The notes under the pieces were generated by a model. That model searched no databases and was not told where the DNA came from. It saw only the letters and a list, made by a program, of their open reading frames with translations. 26,231 nucleotides of DNA from Gammaproteobacteria bacterium (GTDB lineage: Bacteria > Pseudomonadota > Gammaproteobacteria > Competibacterales > Competibacteraceae). Position 1 is the stretch's first letter. Each line of letters begins with the position of its first letter. The position numbers were made by a program, and so were the translations under genes. Shown one piece after another: positions 1-7,238 of the stretch. The stretch covers positions 1-26,231 of the forward strand of contig JAIFNF010000156.1 in the NCBI GenBank assembly GCA_020047885.1, in the 5' to 3' direction.

Positions 1-1254
1 CTGTTGGTATAAATCACCATGCGGATCAATTAGGCATACCCCCGCGCCGGCAGCGATATCCTGCGCCAGCAGGTTGTACAACAGCGTGGATTTGCCGGTG
101 CCGGTGGCTCCCAGCACCGAGCAGTGCCGCGCCCGGTCAGACGGGGTAAAGTGCACCGGGCGCGGTTGATGCCCTCCCCGCGTCTGGCCGAGTACCACCC
201 CTTCAACAGGCAGCAACGGCGGCGCATACCCATAGTGAAGAGGCGTTCCCTGTTTCAACAACCGGCGTGGCGTGGGCAACAGCGGCGGCAACCCGTTCGC
301 CTTGGCAATGATCACGTTACTCAAATCAAGGTCGTTCGGCCATGCCGCCTCCGTCGGCAGACGCCCCAATTGATAGGGGCGGCCATGCAGCAACTCGGCG
401 CAAAGTTGATCCACCAGGGCGGAAGGAACCGGTTCCTGGGCGGTGATCAGGTATTGCACCCGCCAGCCTTGCGGACACTGGAGCCAGACGGTCAGCTCCT
501 GGCGTAAAGCCTCCAAAAGTTTCACCTCCGTCACTGGTTGACGATCCGCGACCGCACAAACCTGCCCAAGAATCTCGGCTTCCCGTAACGCGGTCTGCAA
601 AACCGTGCGCTGTGCTGCCAGCCAGCGGAACGGCCGCAGGACGATGCGAATTTCCAGGGATTGGCCGTAAGCCGGAAGGGCGGTCAGGGCATTGAAGTGC
701 ATTGCCCGTTGAAGAGGCGGGTGAGCGACTTGCAGACCGGACCATGACGAGGTCTCGGTGGATACATAACCGATCGACCGGCGCACGACGGCCATGCGCC
801 AGCGCTGCGGTTGCGGGACCACCAGCCAGCGAGGGGGCGCGGTCATGCGCGAACCCACCGCGACATCCGCGGGATCGCCGCTCGGCGCAAAACGATAGGC
901 ACTTTGTCCCCGGCGCAGGTCGATATCCAGGTTGCGCCACAATCCCCGCGCGGTGGTCACGGCGATCTCGGCCGTCGGGGATTGGCTGTAGCCACGCAAC
1001 AGGCAATGTAAACGGTCCGCCTCCGTGCGATAAACGATTTCGAGGCGTTGACCTTCCTCCAAAACCGGCCACCAGGACTCCAGAGGACGATCCGTCCGTC
1101 GTTCCACGCCCGTCAGTGTCAAGGCAAACGCCGCCGTCGCCTGGCCGCCTTCATAGCGTAATTGCAGCGCGGGTTCGCCCGATTGCTCGGGCGGGAGCCA
1201 GGTTTCGCGGGATTTCGCTTCGTGGGTAGGTGCCAGCCGTTCGCAAAGGGACAT
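1..1254 (-). CDS. HerA/VirD4-type P-loop ATPase, partial (C-terminus outside window)
   Basis: Reading the - strand from an ATG at 1254-1252 gives 418 codons open to the window edge. Near the end of this part is a Walker A motif GATGTGKST (residues 382-390), followed by CLIDPHGDLY (residues 407-416), the segment typical of DUF87/HerA and VirD4/TraG-like hexameric ATPases that pump or translocate DNA. Walker B and the rest of the motor domain must lie beyond position 1. The first 370 residues match no domain I recognise. A GTG directly before the ATG (1257-1255) is an alternative start, with AGGAG at 1270-1266 as ribosome binding site. The gene points away from everything else here, and an insertion sequence begins about 20 bp upstream of the start, so its original promoter is probably separated from it. 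The ATPase class is clear from the motifs; a role in conjugation or DNA processing is only inferred. Confidence 0.8.
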   Translation of the reverse strand, partial: MSLCERLAPTHEAKSRETWLPPEQSGEPALQLRYEGGQATAAFALTLTGVERRTDRPLESWWPVLEEGQRLEIVYRTEADRLHCLLRGYSQSPTAEIAVTTARGLWRNLDIDLRRGQSAYRFAPSGDPADVAVGSRMTAPPRWLVVPQPQRWRMAVVRRSIGYVSTETSSWSGLQVAHPPLQRAMHFNALTALPAYGQSLEIRIVLRPFRWLAAQRTVLQTALREAEILGQVCAVADRQPVTEVKLLEALRQELTVWLQCPQGWRVQYLITAQEPVPSALVDQLCAELLHGRPYQLGRLPTEAAWPNDLDLSNVIIAKANGLPPLLPTPRRLLKQGTPLHYGYAPPLLPVEGVVLGQTRGGHQPRPVHFTPSDRARHCSVLGATGTGKSTLLYNLLAQDIAAGAGVCLIDPHGDLYQQ

Positions 1255-1274
1255 CACGTTTGAATCTCCTGATA

Positions 1275-1290
1275 TTACTCGACTATCAAG
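1275..1290 (+). repeat. Left terminal inverted repeat of the insertion sequence
   Basis: TTACTCGACTATCAAG, a perfect inverse of 2813-2828. A T-rich tract and CTTGACA follow it inside the element, mirrored imperfectly at the right end. Confidence 0.85.
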
Positions 1291-1366
1291 GATTTTTTTC
1301 TTGACAAACCTTTTTGGGTAAGATCGAGGTATACCTTATCACTACGGTTTGCGCAGGAGGACCCGA

Positions 1367-2779
1367 ATGATTTTCACCCAGCCACTCGCATTCATCACGG
1401 AATTTGTTGAACAATTGGATCAGGGAATTCGGGAATGTGCGGCGAACCGCAAGCTGTCGGCGATCCAGCGTTACTGGCTCAGCTTTTGTCTCACCGGGAT
1501 CTTACTCTCCAATCCAGTGTGTTGGGCAGGATTTGAACGCGTCGGCTTAGGCGGGTATAAACAAGCGGCATTATCCTGGATGTTCCGGCATAGCAAGATC
1601 CTGTGGCCACGGCTGTTTCATGTCAGCATCATGCTGATTTTGAAGAAGTATGGGATCACGGAGGGCGTGTTGGTGGGCGATGATAGTGATCATCAGCGCG
1701 CCAAAGTGACGAAGCGGATTTTCGCGGCGCACAAGATTTTCGATAAAAAGACCGGGGGTTGGTTTAATGGTCAAACGGTGGTGCTGCTCTACCTGGTGAC
1801 CGCCAAGGTCAGTTTGGCGGTAGGGTTTGCGTTCTATCAACCGGACCCGGCGATGACGGCGTGGAAGACCGCCGACGAAGCCCTGAAAAAGCAGGGGGTC
1901 AAGAAAGCGGCGCGGCCAGCGAAGCCGGCGCCGAACCCGACCTATCCCAGTCCACTCGACCTCCTCATCCTGTTGCTACAGACGTTTGCGTTTTATCACC
2001 CGACCGTGCGGGTGAAGGCGGTGCTCGCGGATGCGCTCTATGGGAGTGCCGCGTGGATGAATCGGGTGATGGCCCAGTGGCCACAAATGCCAGTTATCAG
2101 TCAACTGAAGAAGACGCAGAACGTCCGATTCCGCCAGCGGGAAATGACGGTGGCCCCGTATTTTACGACGTATCCTGGGGTCGCCCACACCCTGCGCCTC
2201 CGCGGGGGTGAAGCGGTGACCGTGATCCTGGGGAGTGCGCGGTTGTATGTCAACGCGCATCAGCAAAAACGGTTTGTCGTGGCCCTGAAGTATCCCGGTG
2301 AGGACGATGATCGGTATCTCGTGGCGAGCGATCTGAGTGGGCGAGCGGTCGATATCGCATCAGCGTATACCTTGCGTTGGCTGATTGAGGTGTTCTTTGA
2401 GGACTGGAAGCGCTATGAAGGGTGGGGGCAGTTGGCCCCGCAGTGGGACGAAGAGGGGTCCAGCCGCGGCCTGACCCTGAGCCTGCTGTTGGACCACGCC
2501 CTCCTCCTTCACCCCGAGCAACAAGCCCGCCTGGAACATCAGCGCCCCGCGTGCACCGTGGGGAGCCTGCAACAGCACACGCGGATGGAAGCGCTGATCG
2601 AGGTGATCCGCGGTGTCGCTCACGCGGAAAATCCCCATCAACGTTTAGAGGAAATCCTCACCGCCGCCAAGCAACTCTTTCCCTTGCGCGACTCGGCCAA
2701 GCACATGAATGGCCGAGATTTAGGTCGATTGGAACCCACTCCCTCATTGAAGTATCGGGCGGTCGCTTGCACGCCATGA
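1367..2779 (+). CDS. DDE transposase of the insertion sequence (IS4-superfamily-like)
   Basis: This is a 470-aa protein that should cut and join the ends of the surrounding element. I chose the ATG at 1367 because AGGAGGA lies at 1355-1361, rather than a TTG six codons upstream. Candidate catalytic acidic residues are in VGDDSD (D105/D106/D108), LADALYG in the middle, and WLIEVFFEDWKRYEGWGQ near residue 340, which resembles the last E and the Y-R-E-K-type region of IS4-like DDE enzymes. The length fits that group. The frame is intact with no internal stop. The exact IS family is not certain from inspection; the DDE fold and transposase role are well supported by the flanking inverted repeats. 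Confidence 0.8.
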   Translation: MIFTQPLAFITEFVEQLDQGIRECAANRKLSAIQRYWLSFCLTGILLSNPVCWAGFERVGLGGYKQAALSWMFRHSKILWPRLFHVSIMLILKKYGITEGVLVGDDSDHQRAKVTKRIFAAHKIFDKKTGGWFNGQTVVLLYLVTAKVSLAVGFAFYQPDPAMTAWKTADEALKKQGVKKAARPAKPAPNPTYPSPLDLLILLLQTFAFYHPTVRVKAVLADALYGSAAWMNRVMAQWPQMPVISQLKKTQNVRFRQREMTVAPYFTTYPGVAHTLRLRGGEAVTVILGSARLYVNAHQQKRFVVALKYPGEDDDRYLVASDLSGRAVDIASAYTLRWLIEVFFEDWKRYEGWGQLAPQWDEEGSSRGLTLSLLLDHALLLHPEQQARLEHQRPACTVGSLQQHTRMEALIEVIRGVAHAENPHQRLEEILTAAKQLFPLRDSAKHMNGRDLGRLEPTPSLKYRAVACTP

Positions 2780-2812
2780 ACCACCTATTCCAGTTCTGTC
2801 AAGGAAAGAAAA

Positions 2813-2828
2813 CTTGATAGTCGAGTAA
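2813..2828 (-). repeat. Right terminal inverted repeat of the insertion sequence
   Basis: Exact reverse complement of 1275-1290. It starts 33 bp after the transposase stop codon. Confidence 0.85.
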
Positions 2829-3054
2829 CAGGATCAATAACTCGTTCAGAAACGCCCGGAATGGTTGGCTCAACGGCATTTTCAACAGTACACTTTCTAA
2901 CAGCGGCATGGGTGATCCCTTTAGATTCGGTGTGAATTCTCAACTTCACCTTATCCGAACATGACCCCATGCCGCTACCTACCCGCCATCCCCCTCAAAA
3001 ACTGTCCGAACTATTGATTGATGAAAGCGGCTCACTGCATTTCAAGGAACCACA

Positions 3055-3510
3055 ATGTATACCTTCTATATGGGGCACTGGATTCCTGAATACCTCGCGC
3101 AGCTCCTGATCGTTATGGCGGGGCTGGCGATGATTTTTCAAGCACATCGCGTCGCTGGAACCTTGTTCCTACTGGCTATGGGTTCCATCTTCATGCCGCC
3201 CATTCTGCAGATCGTGCGCCCGTTGGCTTGGCAAACCACCCAACAAGCGCCCACCGCTATCAGTGCTGGAGTAATCCAGAGCATTGGTGCCCCCGTATGG
3301 ACACACGGGATTATCAGTACGCTAATCAGTATGATGGTCATTTATGGATTATTCGTGATCGTGGTGCTGGGTACGGTGCGCTGGATTTTCGGTCGCGAGG
3401 TTTTCGCGCAGATGATGGGCGCGTTGCTGGTGGAACCGGTGCGCTTCCTATTAATCTGGCCCTTCCTGCTGATCCGTTGGTTGATTAGAAGAATGATTCG
3501 GCGACCGTAA
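3055..3510 (+). CDS. Small polytopic membrane protein, function unknown
   Basis: A 151-aa protein with a weak AAGGA ribosome binding site about 7 nt before the ATG. Hydrophobic stretches suggest membrane segments near residues 8-28 (PEYLAQLLIVMAGLAMIF), 33-56 (VAGTLFLLAMGSIFMPPILQIV), 84-110 (GIISTLISMMVIYGLFVIVVLGTV) and 122-145 (GALLVEPVRFLLIWPFLLIRWLI). The C-terminus is very basic (RRMIRRP), which favours a cytoplasmic tail. I recognise no family. It stands alone between the insertion sequence and the antitoxin gene, is not obviously in an operon, and is followed by hairpins. The composition strongly suggests a real membrane protein; its role is unknown. Confidence 0.65.
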   Translation: MYTFYMGHWIPEYLAQLLIVMAGLAMIFQAHRVAGTLFLLAMGSIFMPPILQIVRPLAWQTTQQAPTAISAGVIQSIGAPVWTHGIISTLISMMVIYGLFVIVVLGTVRWIFGREVFAQMMGALLVEPVRFLLIWPFLLIRWLIRRMIRRP

Positions 3511-3538
3511 CTCAACATTTAGATTTGTTCCTGAATAA

Positions 3539-3654
3539 ACAAGAGCCGGTTGCGCCGGTCTCTTGTGCTCCCGCGTGGGAGCCCGTCCAGACGCTTCCGC
3601 ATCACAGGCCGCTGTGAGCTGCCCAGACCGCATTCCCACGCGGGAGTGTGGGAA
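3539..3654. repeat. Cluster of intergenic hairpins
   Basis: After the membrane protein gene, 3539-3566 forms an 11-bp stem (ACAAGAGCCGG with a one-base bulge on the far arm) that may act as a terminator, although no T-run follows. Then come GCTCCC/GGGAGC at 3567-3582, CACAG/CTGTG near 3603-3616, and TTCCCAC/GTGTGGGAA near 3633-3654. CTCCCGCGTGGGA (3569-3581) recurs inverted as TCCCACGCGGGAG (3634-3646), a perfect 13-bp inverted pair. This looks like a dispersed palindromic repeat unit. Confidence 0.55.
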
Positions 3655-3729
3655 GGAGAACGAACTTCGGCGCGGCGGAAGGCGAAGTGCGGATTTGAGA
3701 ACCGACATTAATCCAGGAGAAACAACCAC

Positions 3730-4005
3730 ATGATTCGAGAATGTTCTAGTATAAAAGCCCGACAATCGCTCAATCGCTTGATTGACCATCTTGAACCCGG
3801 CGAACGCATTACTCTAACCCGACGAGGCAAAGCCGTTGCCATATCGATCGCCCCGGCTGACTACGCACACTTGGTCGGTGAGGAACATCACCCGTGGTGC
3901 GAGGTTATTCAAAAAATTCGCCTACAGGGCAATGGGGTTGAACTCAGTGATCAAGAACTGGATTCATGGCGGGACCGGAGTCCGCCACGAGAGGACACTT
4001 GGTGA
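3730..4005 (+). CDS. Phd/YefM-family antitoxin (orphaned)
   Basis: A 91-aa protein preceded by AGGAG at about 3714-3718. The N-terminus (IKARQSLNRLIDHLEPGERITLTRRGKAVAISIAPADYAHL) is the Phd/YefM fold, which dimerises, binds the operon's own promoter and, through its acidic C-terminal part, neutralises a cognate toxin. Here the C-terminus (ELSDQELDSWRDRSPPREDTW) would be the toxin-binding tail. The stop codon overlaps a GTG that begins a PIN-domain (VapC-like) toxin, but only 13 codons of that toxin remain before the CRISPR array. The antitoxin frame is intact, so it could still be made, without its local partner. Confidence 0.75.
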   Translation: MIRECSSIKARQSLNRLIDHLEPGERITLTRRGKAVAISIAPADYAHLVGEEHHPWCEVIQKIRLQGNGVELSDQELDSWRDRSPPREDTW

Positions 4006-4043
4006 ATCCCCGCTATTTACTGGACACTAACATCCTGTCTTAA
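4002..4043 (+). pseudogene. PIN-domain (VapC-like) toxin, truncated to 13 codons by CRISPR array 1
   Basis: The GTG at 4002 overlaps the antitoxin stop (GTGA). The reading VNPRYLLDTNILS ends at a TAA at 4041-4043. LLDTNILS is the hallmark beginning of a PIN toxin, in which the D is the first metal-binding acidic residue. The first CRISPR repeat begins at 4037, so the stop codon belongs to the repeat. About 120 residues of a normal toxin are missing, and I see no remnant of them on the other side of the array. Confidence 0.75.
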
Positions 4044-4723
4044 TCCCTTCTTCATCAGGGCAAGGTCAGAAACTCTACCAGGGCGGCGTTGTCCCGGAGC
4101 TGCTCACCCGTCTTAATCCCTTCTTCATCAGGGCAAGGTCAGAAACAAAGCCAAGGTCTGTCTACTTCCGATCTGATCCTGTCTTAATCCCTTCTTCATC
4201 AGGGCAAGGTCAGAAACCCTTTCAATTGAACATTGTTCAAATCCCTCGGAGATGTCTTAATCCCTTCTTCATCAGGGCAAGGTTTCAAAGGAATCTGCAT
4301 CTGTAGACGAATTTCTAATCATACTCGTCTTAATCCCTTCTTCATCAGGGCAAGGTTTCAAAGCAGAGTGACCTTTGATGATAGCGAGTGAGAGTCGTCT
4401 TAATCCCTTCTTCATCAGGGCAAGGTTTCAAAGTCTGTATCTGAAGTACATTGGCTTGAAATCAATTCGTCTTAATCCCTTCTTCATCAGGGCAAGGTTT
4501 CAAAGAATCCTTATGAGGAGGGATACGCCGAATAACATTCGTCTTAATCCCTTCTTCATCAGGGCAAGGTCAGAAACAGTACTGAAGGCATGGAATGGGA
4601 GCCAGAAACGCAGTCTTAATCCCTTCTTCATCAGGGCAAGGTCAGAAACTCCCGAAGTACGACCGGGAATGGTTCCCGGCCTGGACGTCTTAATCCCTTC
4701 TTCATCAGGGCAAGGTCAGAAAC
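4037..4723 (-). CRISPR. CRISPR array 1: 10 repeats, 9 spacers
   Basis: Repeats of 37 nt begin at 4037, 4110, 4181, 4254, 4327, 4397, 4469, 4541, 4613 and 4687; spacers are 33-37 nt. Read on the - strand, each repeat ends in ATTAAGAC, like the 8-nt 5' tag (ATTGAAAC-type) left on crRNAs by Cas6 in type III systems, so transcription is inferred to run right to left from a leader next to cas6. CCCT and AGGG in the core can form a 4-bp stem. Repeats 1-3 and 8-10 start (in crRNA sense) with GTTTCTGA, and repeats 4-7 with CTTTGAAA; the other 29 nt are constant. The leader-distal end lies inside a toxin gene. Periodic peptides such as LNPFFIRAR in this stretch are artefacts of the repeats. Confidence 0.97.
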
Positions 4724-4830
4724 CGCGTCAAGCTTGGCTCGTTTATTTGCCTATTGTCTGGTGTTCCTGCTGATAAATTCCCCTCAGCAGTCGACCCTAA
4801 CACGACCAGCACAGCAACCTGTCATTTATT
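4724..4830 (-). promoter_or_regulatory. Probable leader of array 1 and upstream region of cas6
   Basis: These 107 bases separate the first repeat (in crRNA sense) of array 1 from the cas6 start and should hold promoters in both directions. An inverted repeat CTGCTGA/TCAGCAG lies at 4767-4790. I see no convincing -35/-10 pair in either direction and no clear similarity to the leader region of array 2. The assignment rests on array orientation. Confidence 0.4.
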
Positions 4831-5823
4831 ATGATAACCTCTCCCAAAATTAAATCAATCAAAGCCTACATCCAGAAAATCATCGTGACCCTCCTACCCC
4901 TGCTACCGCTGACGCGCTACCGTCTGACCTTCCAGGCCGCCACAGAACTGCGATTACCGACCTATACAGGTTCGGCTTGGCGCGGCGCCTTCGGTCATGC
5001 CCTCAAGCGCCTGGTCTGTGTGACCCGCGAACCGACCTGTCCGACCTGCCTGCTCTACCGCTCCTGTCTCTATCCCTATATTTTCGAGACGCCGCCCGAT
5101 CCCAACGTCGGCAAACTCACCAAATACACCGCTGCGCCCCATCCTTACGTCCTGATCCCCCAAGATCACGGTGGTACCCTTCCGTCCGGTACGTCCGTCG
5201 CCCTCGATGTTCACCTGTTCGGCCATGCCCAGCGTCACTTGCCGCATATCATCCATGCCCTGCAGCAGGCCGGTCAGCGGGGCTTGGGCCGACAACACGG
5301 GACGTTGGAACTTCTCAGCGTTGCCCTGGCCGATCACGAGGACTGGCGCACGATTTATGTCCCCGGTCATGCGTTTTCACCGTTACCGACGCCGCTTCTT
5401 GAACAACCCCCCGTTCCTGAACGGCTAACACTGCATTTCCTGACACCACTGCGGTTGAACAGTGACGGACAACTGGTTTCTCAGGATCAGTTCCGTTTTC
5501 ATCACTTGTTTTCCAATCTGCTGCGGCGAATTTCCCTGTTGACGGCTTTTCATACCGACCATCCCCTGGCCGCCGACTTCGCTGGTTTGACCCAAGCCGC
5601 CCATACTCTGGACTGGACGCGAGCATCGCTGCGCTGGCATGACTGGGCACGCTTTTCTTCCCGGCAGGAAACACGGGTGCAAATGGGCGGATTGATCGGC
5701 GAGGTGGAACTGGCAGGCACCGATCTGGAACCCTTCTGGCCGTACTTGTGGCTTGGCCAGTGGACTCATGCCGGTAAAGGAGCCGTCATGGGCTTGGGGC
5801 GTTACCAGATTCATTCGCTGTGA
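4831..5823 (+). CDS. cas6: Cas6 pre-crRNA processing endoribonuclease
   Basis: A 330-aa RAMP protein that cuts CRISPR transcripts inside each repeat to release crRNAs. The N-terminal RRM-like part is LTRYRLTFQAATELRLPTYTGSAWRGAFGHALKRL. It is followed by four cysteines (C63, C70, C73, C79 in CVTREPTCPTCLLYRSC), a putative zinc site common in this Cas6 group. The C-terminus carries the glycine-rich RAMP loop HAGKGAVMGLGRYQI (residues 313-327). The ATG at 4831 has no good ribosome binding site, and a GTG 18 codons later (4885) would start close to the conserved core, so the exact start is uncertain. It is the first cas gene, 107 bp from array 1 and pointing away from it, and presumably processes both arrays because they share the repeat core and tag. 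Confidence 0.88.
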   Translation: MITSPKIKSIKAYIQKIIVTLLPLLPLTRYRLTFQAATELRLPTYTGSAWRGAFGHALKRLVCVTREPTCPTCLLYRSCLYPYIFETPPDPNVGKLTKYTAAPHPYVLIPQDHGGTLPSGTSVALDVHLFGHAQRHLPHIIHALQQAGQRGLGRQHGTLELLSVALADHEDWRTIYVPGHAFSPLPTPLLEQPPVPERLTLHFLTPLRLNSDGQLVSQDQFRFHHLFSNLLRRISLLTAFHTDHPLAADFAGLTQAAHTLDWTRASLRWHDWARFSSRQETRVQMGGLIGEVELAGTDLEPFWPYLWLGQWTHAGKGAVMGLGRYQIHSL

Positions 5824-5834
5824 GGCGTCAGGAC

Positions 5835-5846
5835 GACAAGCTTGTC
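5835..5846. repeat. Dispersed palindrome, copy 1 (GACAAGCTTGTC)
   Basis: Lies between cas6 and the CARF gene. It shares CAGGACGACAAGCTTGTC with copy 2 at 7043-7060. Confidence 0.7.
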
Positions 5847-5917
5847 AGCGCGGCAGTTCATACCTCGGCGGGTTTATCGTAGTGCGATCCGTGCCGAACG
5901 ATCAGGAGTCGATCCCC

Positions 5918-7075
5918 ATGAACCCAGAACACTATCCTCGCCGCATTTTGCTGTGTGTCACCGGCTTGTCCCCCCAGATCGTGACCGAAACCCTGTACAC
6001 ACTAGCCGTATCAAGCAAACCGCTCTTCCTGCCCACAGAAATTCATCTAATAACGACCGCTGATGGGGCAGAACGGGCGCGCCTGACGCTACTCAGTGAC
6101 GAACCCGGTTGGTTTCATCGCCTGTGTGAGGACTATAGCCTGCCGGACATTCATTTCACGCTCGACACCATTCACATTCTACGTGATGCCAACGGGCGGT
6201 TACTGCCGGATATTCGCAGCGTTGAGGATAATGAGGCCATTGCTGATGCGATTACCGCCAAAGTCAGAGAACTGACCGCTGACCCGCACTGTGCAGTCCA
6301 TGCGTCGATGGCCGGTGGTCGTAAGACCATGGGTTTCTATCTGGGTTATGCGTTGTCCTTATTCGGTCGGCCTCAGGATCGGTTGTCGCATGTGCTGGTC
6401 TCCAGCCCGTTTGAGACCAACGCCAACTTTTTCTATCCCAGCCCCACGCCAAAAGTCATTTTCGCGAACCCGCCTGATTCACGTCCACTGGATGCGAGCA
6501 CCGCCGAGGTCACCTTGGCGAAGATTCCCTTCGTTTGCCTGCGGGACGGCTTACAGGAACATCTTTTGGCTCCGAACGCCAGCTTTAGCGCAGTCGTAGC
6601 GCAAGCACAACGGAATCTGGCCACGCCTGCGCTGACGCTCGATCCCATGAGCAATCGGCTGTGTTGCGGCGCGACTGTGCTGACCTTGCCACCCGTAGAC
6701 TTTGCGTTCTACGCCTGGCTGGCGCGGCGGGCGCTCGCGGGACGTTCCGGGGTGTGCCGTAATCAGATGGAGGCGACCGATACAGCAGAATTTCTGGCAG
6801 AATATACCGCTCTGCAAGGGGAGATGGCACAAGACATTGATCGAGTGCATCAGGCACTCAAGAATGGGATGGAACCGGCTTATTTCGATGGCCGCCTGAC
6901 CGGCATCCGCAAGGTTCTGGAGCGGGCGCTCGGTAAGATGGGTGCCCAGCCTTACCGGGTTCACAATGATAAAAAACGCCCATTGTCACGCTATACCCTG
7001 ACTCTGTCGCCGGAACAGATCCGGTTTGTGACGACGGACAGCCAGGACGACAAGCTTGTCGGAACTGACTTGTGA
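5918..7075 (+). CDS. CRISPR-associated CARF protein, NE0113 family (TIGR02584, often named Csm6-like)
   Basis: I chose the ATG at 5918 (385 aa) because AGGAG lies at 5904-5908; the open frame extends further upstream without support. The N-terminal half has CARF-domain features: RRILLCVTGLSPQIVTETLYTLA at the start and the glycine-rich ligand-loop motif MAGGRKTM (residues 131-138). CARF domains bind cyclic oligoadenylates made by Cas10. The C-terminal part (VDFAFYAWLARRALAGRSG onward) is helical, and I see no R-x4-6-H HEPN ribonuclease motif. It may therefore act as a ring nuclease or regulator rather than a classic Csm6 RNase. The last codons (DDKLVGTDL) run through a copy of the dispersed palindrome. 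It lies between cas6 and cas10, which fits a signalling accessory. Confidence 0.82.
   Translation: MNPEHYPRRILLCVTGLSPQIVTETLYTLAVSSKPLFLPTEIHLITTADGAERARLTLLSDEPGWFHRLCEDYSLPDIHFTLDTIHILRDANGRLLPDIRSVEDNEAIADAITAKVRELTADPHCAVHASMAGGRKTMGFYLGYALSLFGRPQDRLSHVLVSSPFETNANFFYPSPTPKVIFANPPDSRPLDASTAEVTLAKIPFVCLRDGLQEHLLAPNASFSAVVAQAQRNLATPALTLDPMSNRLCCGATVLTLPPVDFAFYAWLARRALAGRSGVCRNQMEATDTAEFLAEYTALQGEMAQDIDRVHQALKNGMEPAYFDGRLTGIRKVLERALGKMGAQPYRVHNDKKRPLSRYTLTLSPEQIRFVTTDSQDDKLVGTDL
7049..7060. repeat. Dispersed palindrome, copy 2, inside the 3' end of the CARF gene
   Basis: GACAAGCTTGTC here encodes part of the C-terminal DDKLVGTDL tail of the CARF protein, suggesting that the repeat extended or replaced the original end of the gene. 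Confidence 0.7.
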
Positions 7076-7168
7076 ACCTATACCCTTCATCATCACGTTG
7101 ACTTGCCGTGTACGGATGACACTACGCACTGGCGCACAGGAAAACGATTTTTCTACATTACAATAGGG

Positions 7169-7220
7169 GGAAGACATGACTTGTTGTGTTAATGGTCACG
7201 ATGAAATCCCAATTGAATAA
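7169..7220 (+). other. 14-codon mini-ORF with a duplicate of the cas10 start region
   Basis: ATG at 7176 to TAA at 7218-7220 encodes MTCCVNGHDEIPIE. Its ribosome binding site and first codons, GGAAGACATGACTTGTT at 7169-7185, are repeated exactly at 7232-7248 around the true cas10 start. The mini-ORF ends 18 nt before the cas10 ATG. It could be a leader peptide, a translational coupler, or the scar of a short tandem duplication. Nothing shows that it is translated. Confidence 0.5.
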
Positions 7221-7238
7221 CTACAAAAGGAGGAAGAC

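Larger units (their letters stand above)
1275..2828 (+). mobile_element. Insertion sequence with DDE transposase, about 1554 bp
   Basis: The ends are perfect 16-bp inverted repeats: TTACTCGACTATCAAG at 1275-1290 and its complement at 2813-2828. Imperfect matching continues inward for about 16 bp and includes CTTGACA in both ends. A single intact transposase gene fills the element. No target-site duplication is obvious: the flanks are CTCCTGATA on the left and CAGGATCAA on the right. The element lies between the - strand ATPase gene and a short non-coding stretch. It appears complete and possibly active. Confidence 0.85.

Noticed and set aside
326..1229. Long reading frames at 326-1072 (- strand) and 702-1229 (+ strand)
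   Set aside because: They are shadows of the true - strand ATPase frame, which is open from 1254 to the window edge and contains Walker A.
2785..2970. 61-codon - strand frame between the insertion sequence and the membrane protein gene
   Set aside because: It crosses the end of the insertion sequence, resembles no family, and has no convincing ribosome binding site.
2969..3109. Short + strand frame starting MPLPTRHPPQ that overlaps the membrane protein gene
   Set aside because: No ribosome binding site and it ends inside the next gene; the membrane protein frame is much more convincing.
4037..4723. Array 1 transcribed on the + strand
   Set aside because: Only the - strand reading gives the ATTAAGAC end next to the spacer, and array 2 with the same core has its degenerate terminal repeat at the matching end.
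4375..4773. Frame with repeated LNPFFIRAR peptides, and similar ones in array 2
   Set aside because: These are CRISPR repeats read as protein; the apparent repeat protein is an artefact.
5753..5917. N-terminal extension of the CARF gene into cas6
   Set aside because: The frame is open, but the ATG at 5918 has a well-placed AGGAG and begins just before the conserved CARF strand.
5918..7075. HEPN ribonuclease motif in the CARF protein
   Set aside because: I looked for R-x4-6-H in the C-terminal half and found none; candidates such as RVHND lack the spacing.
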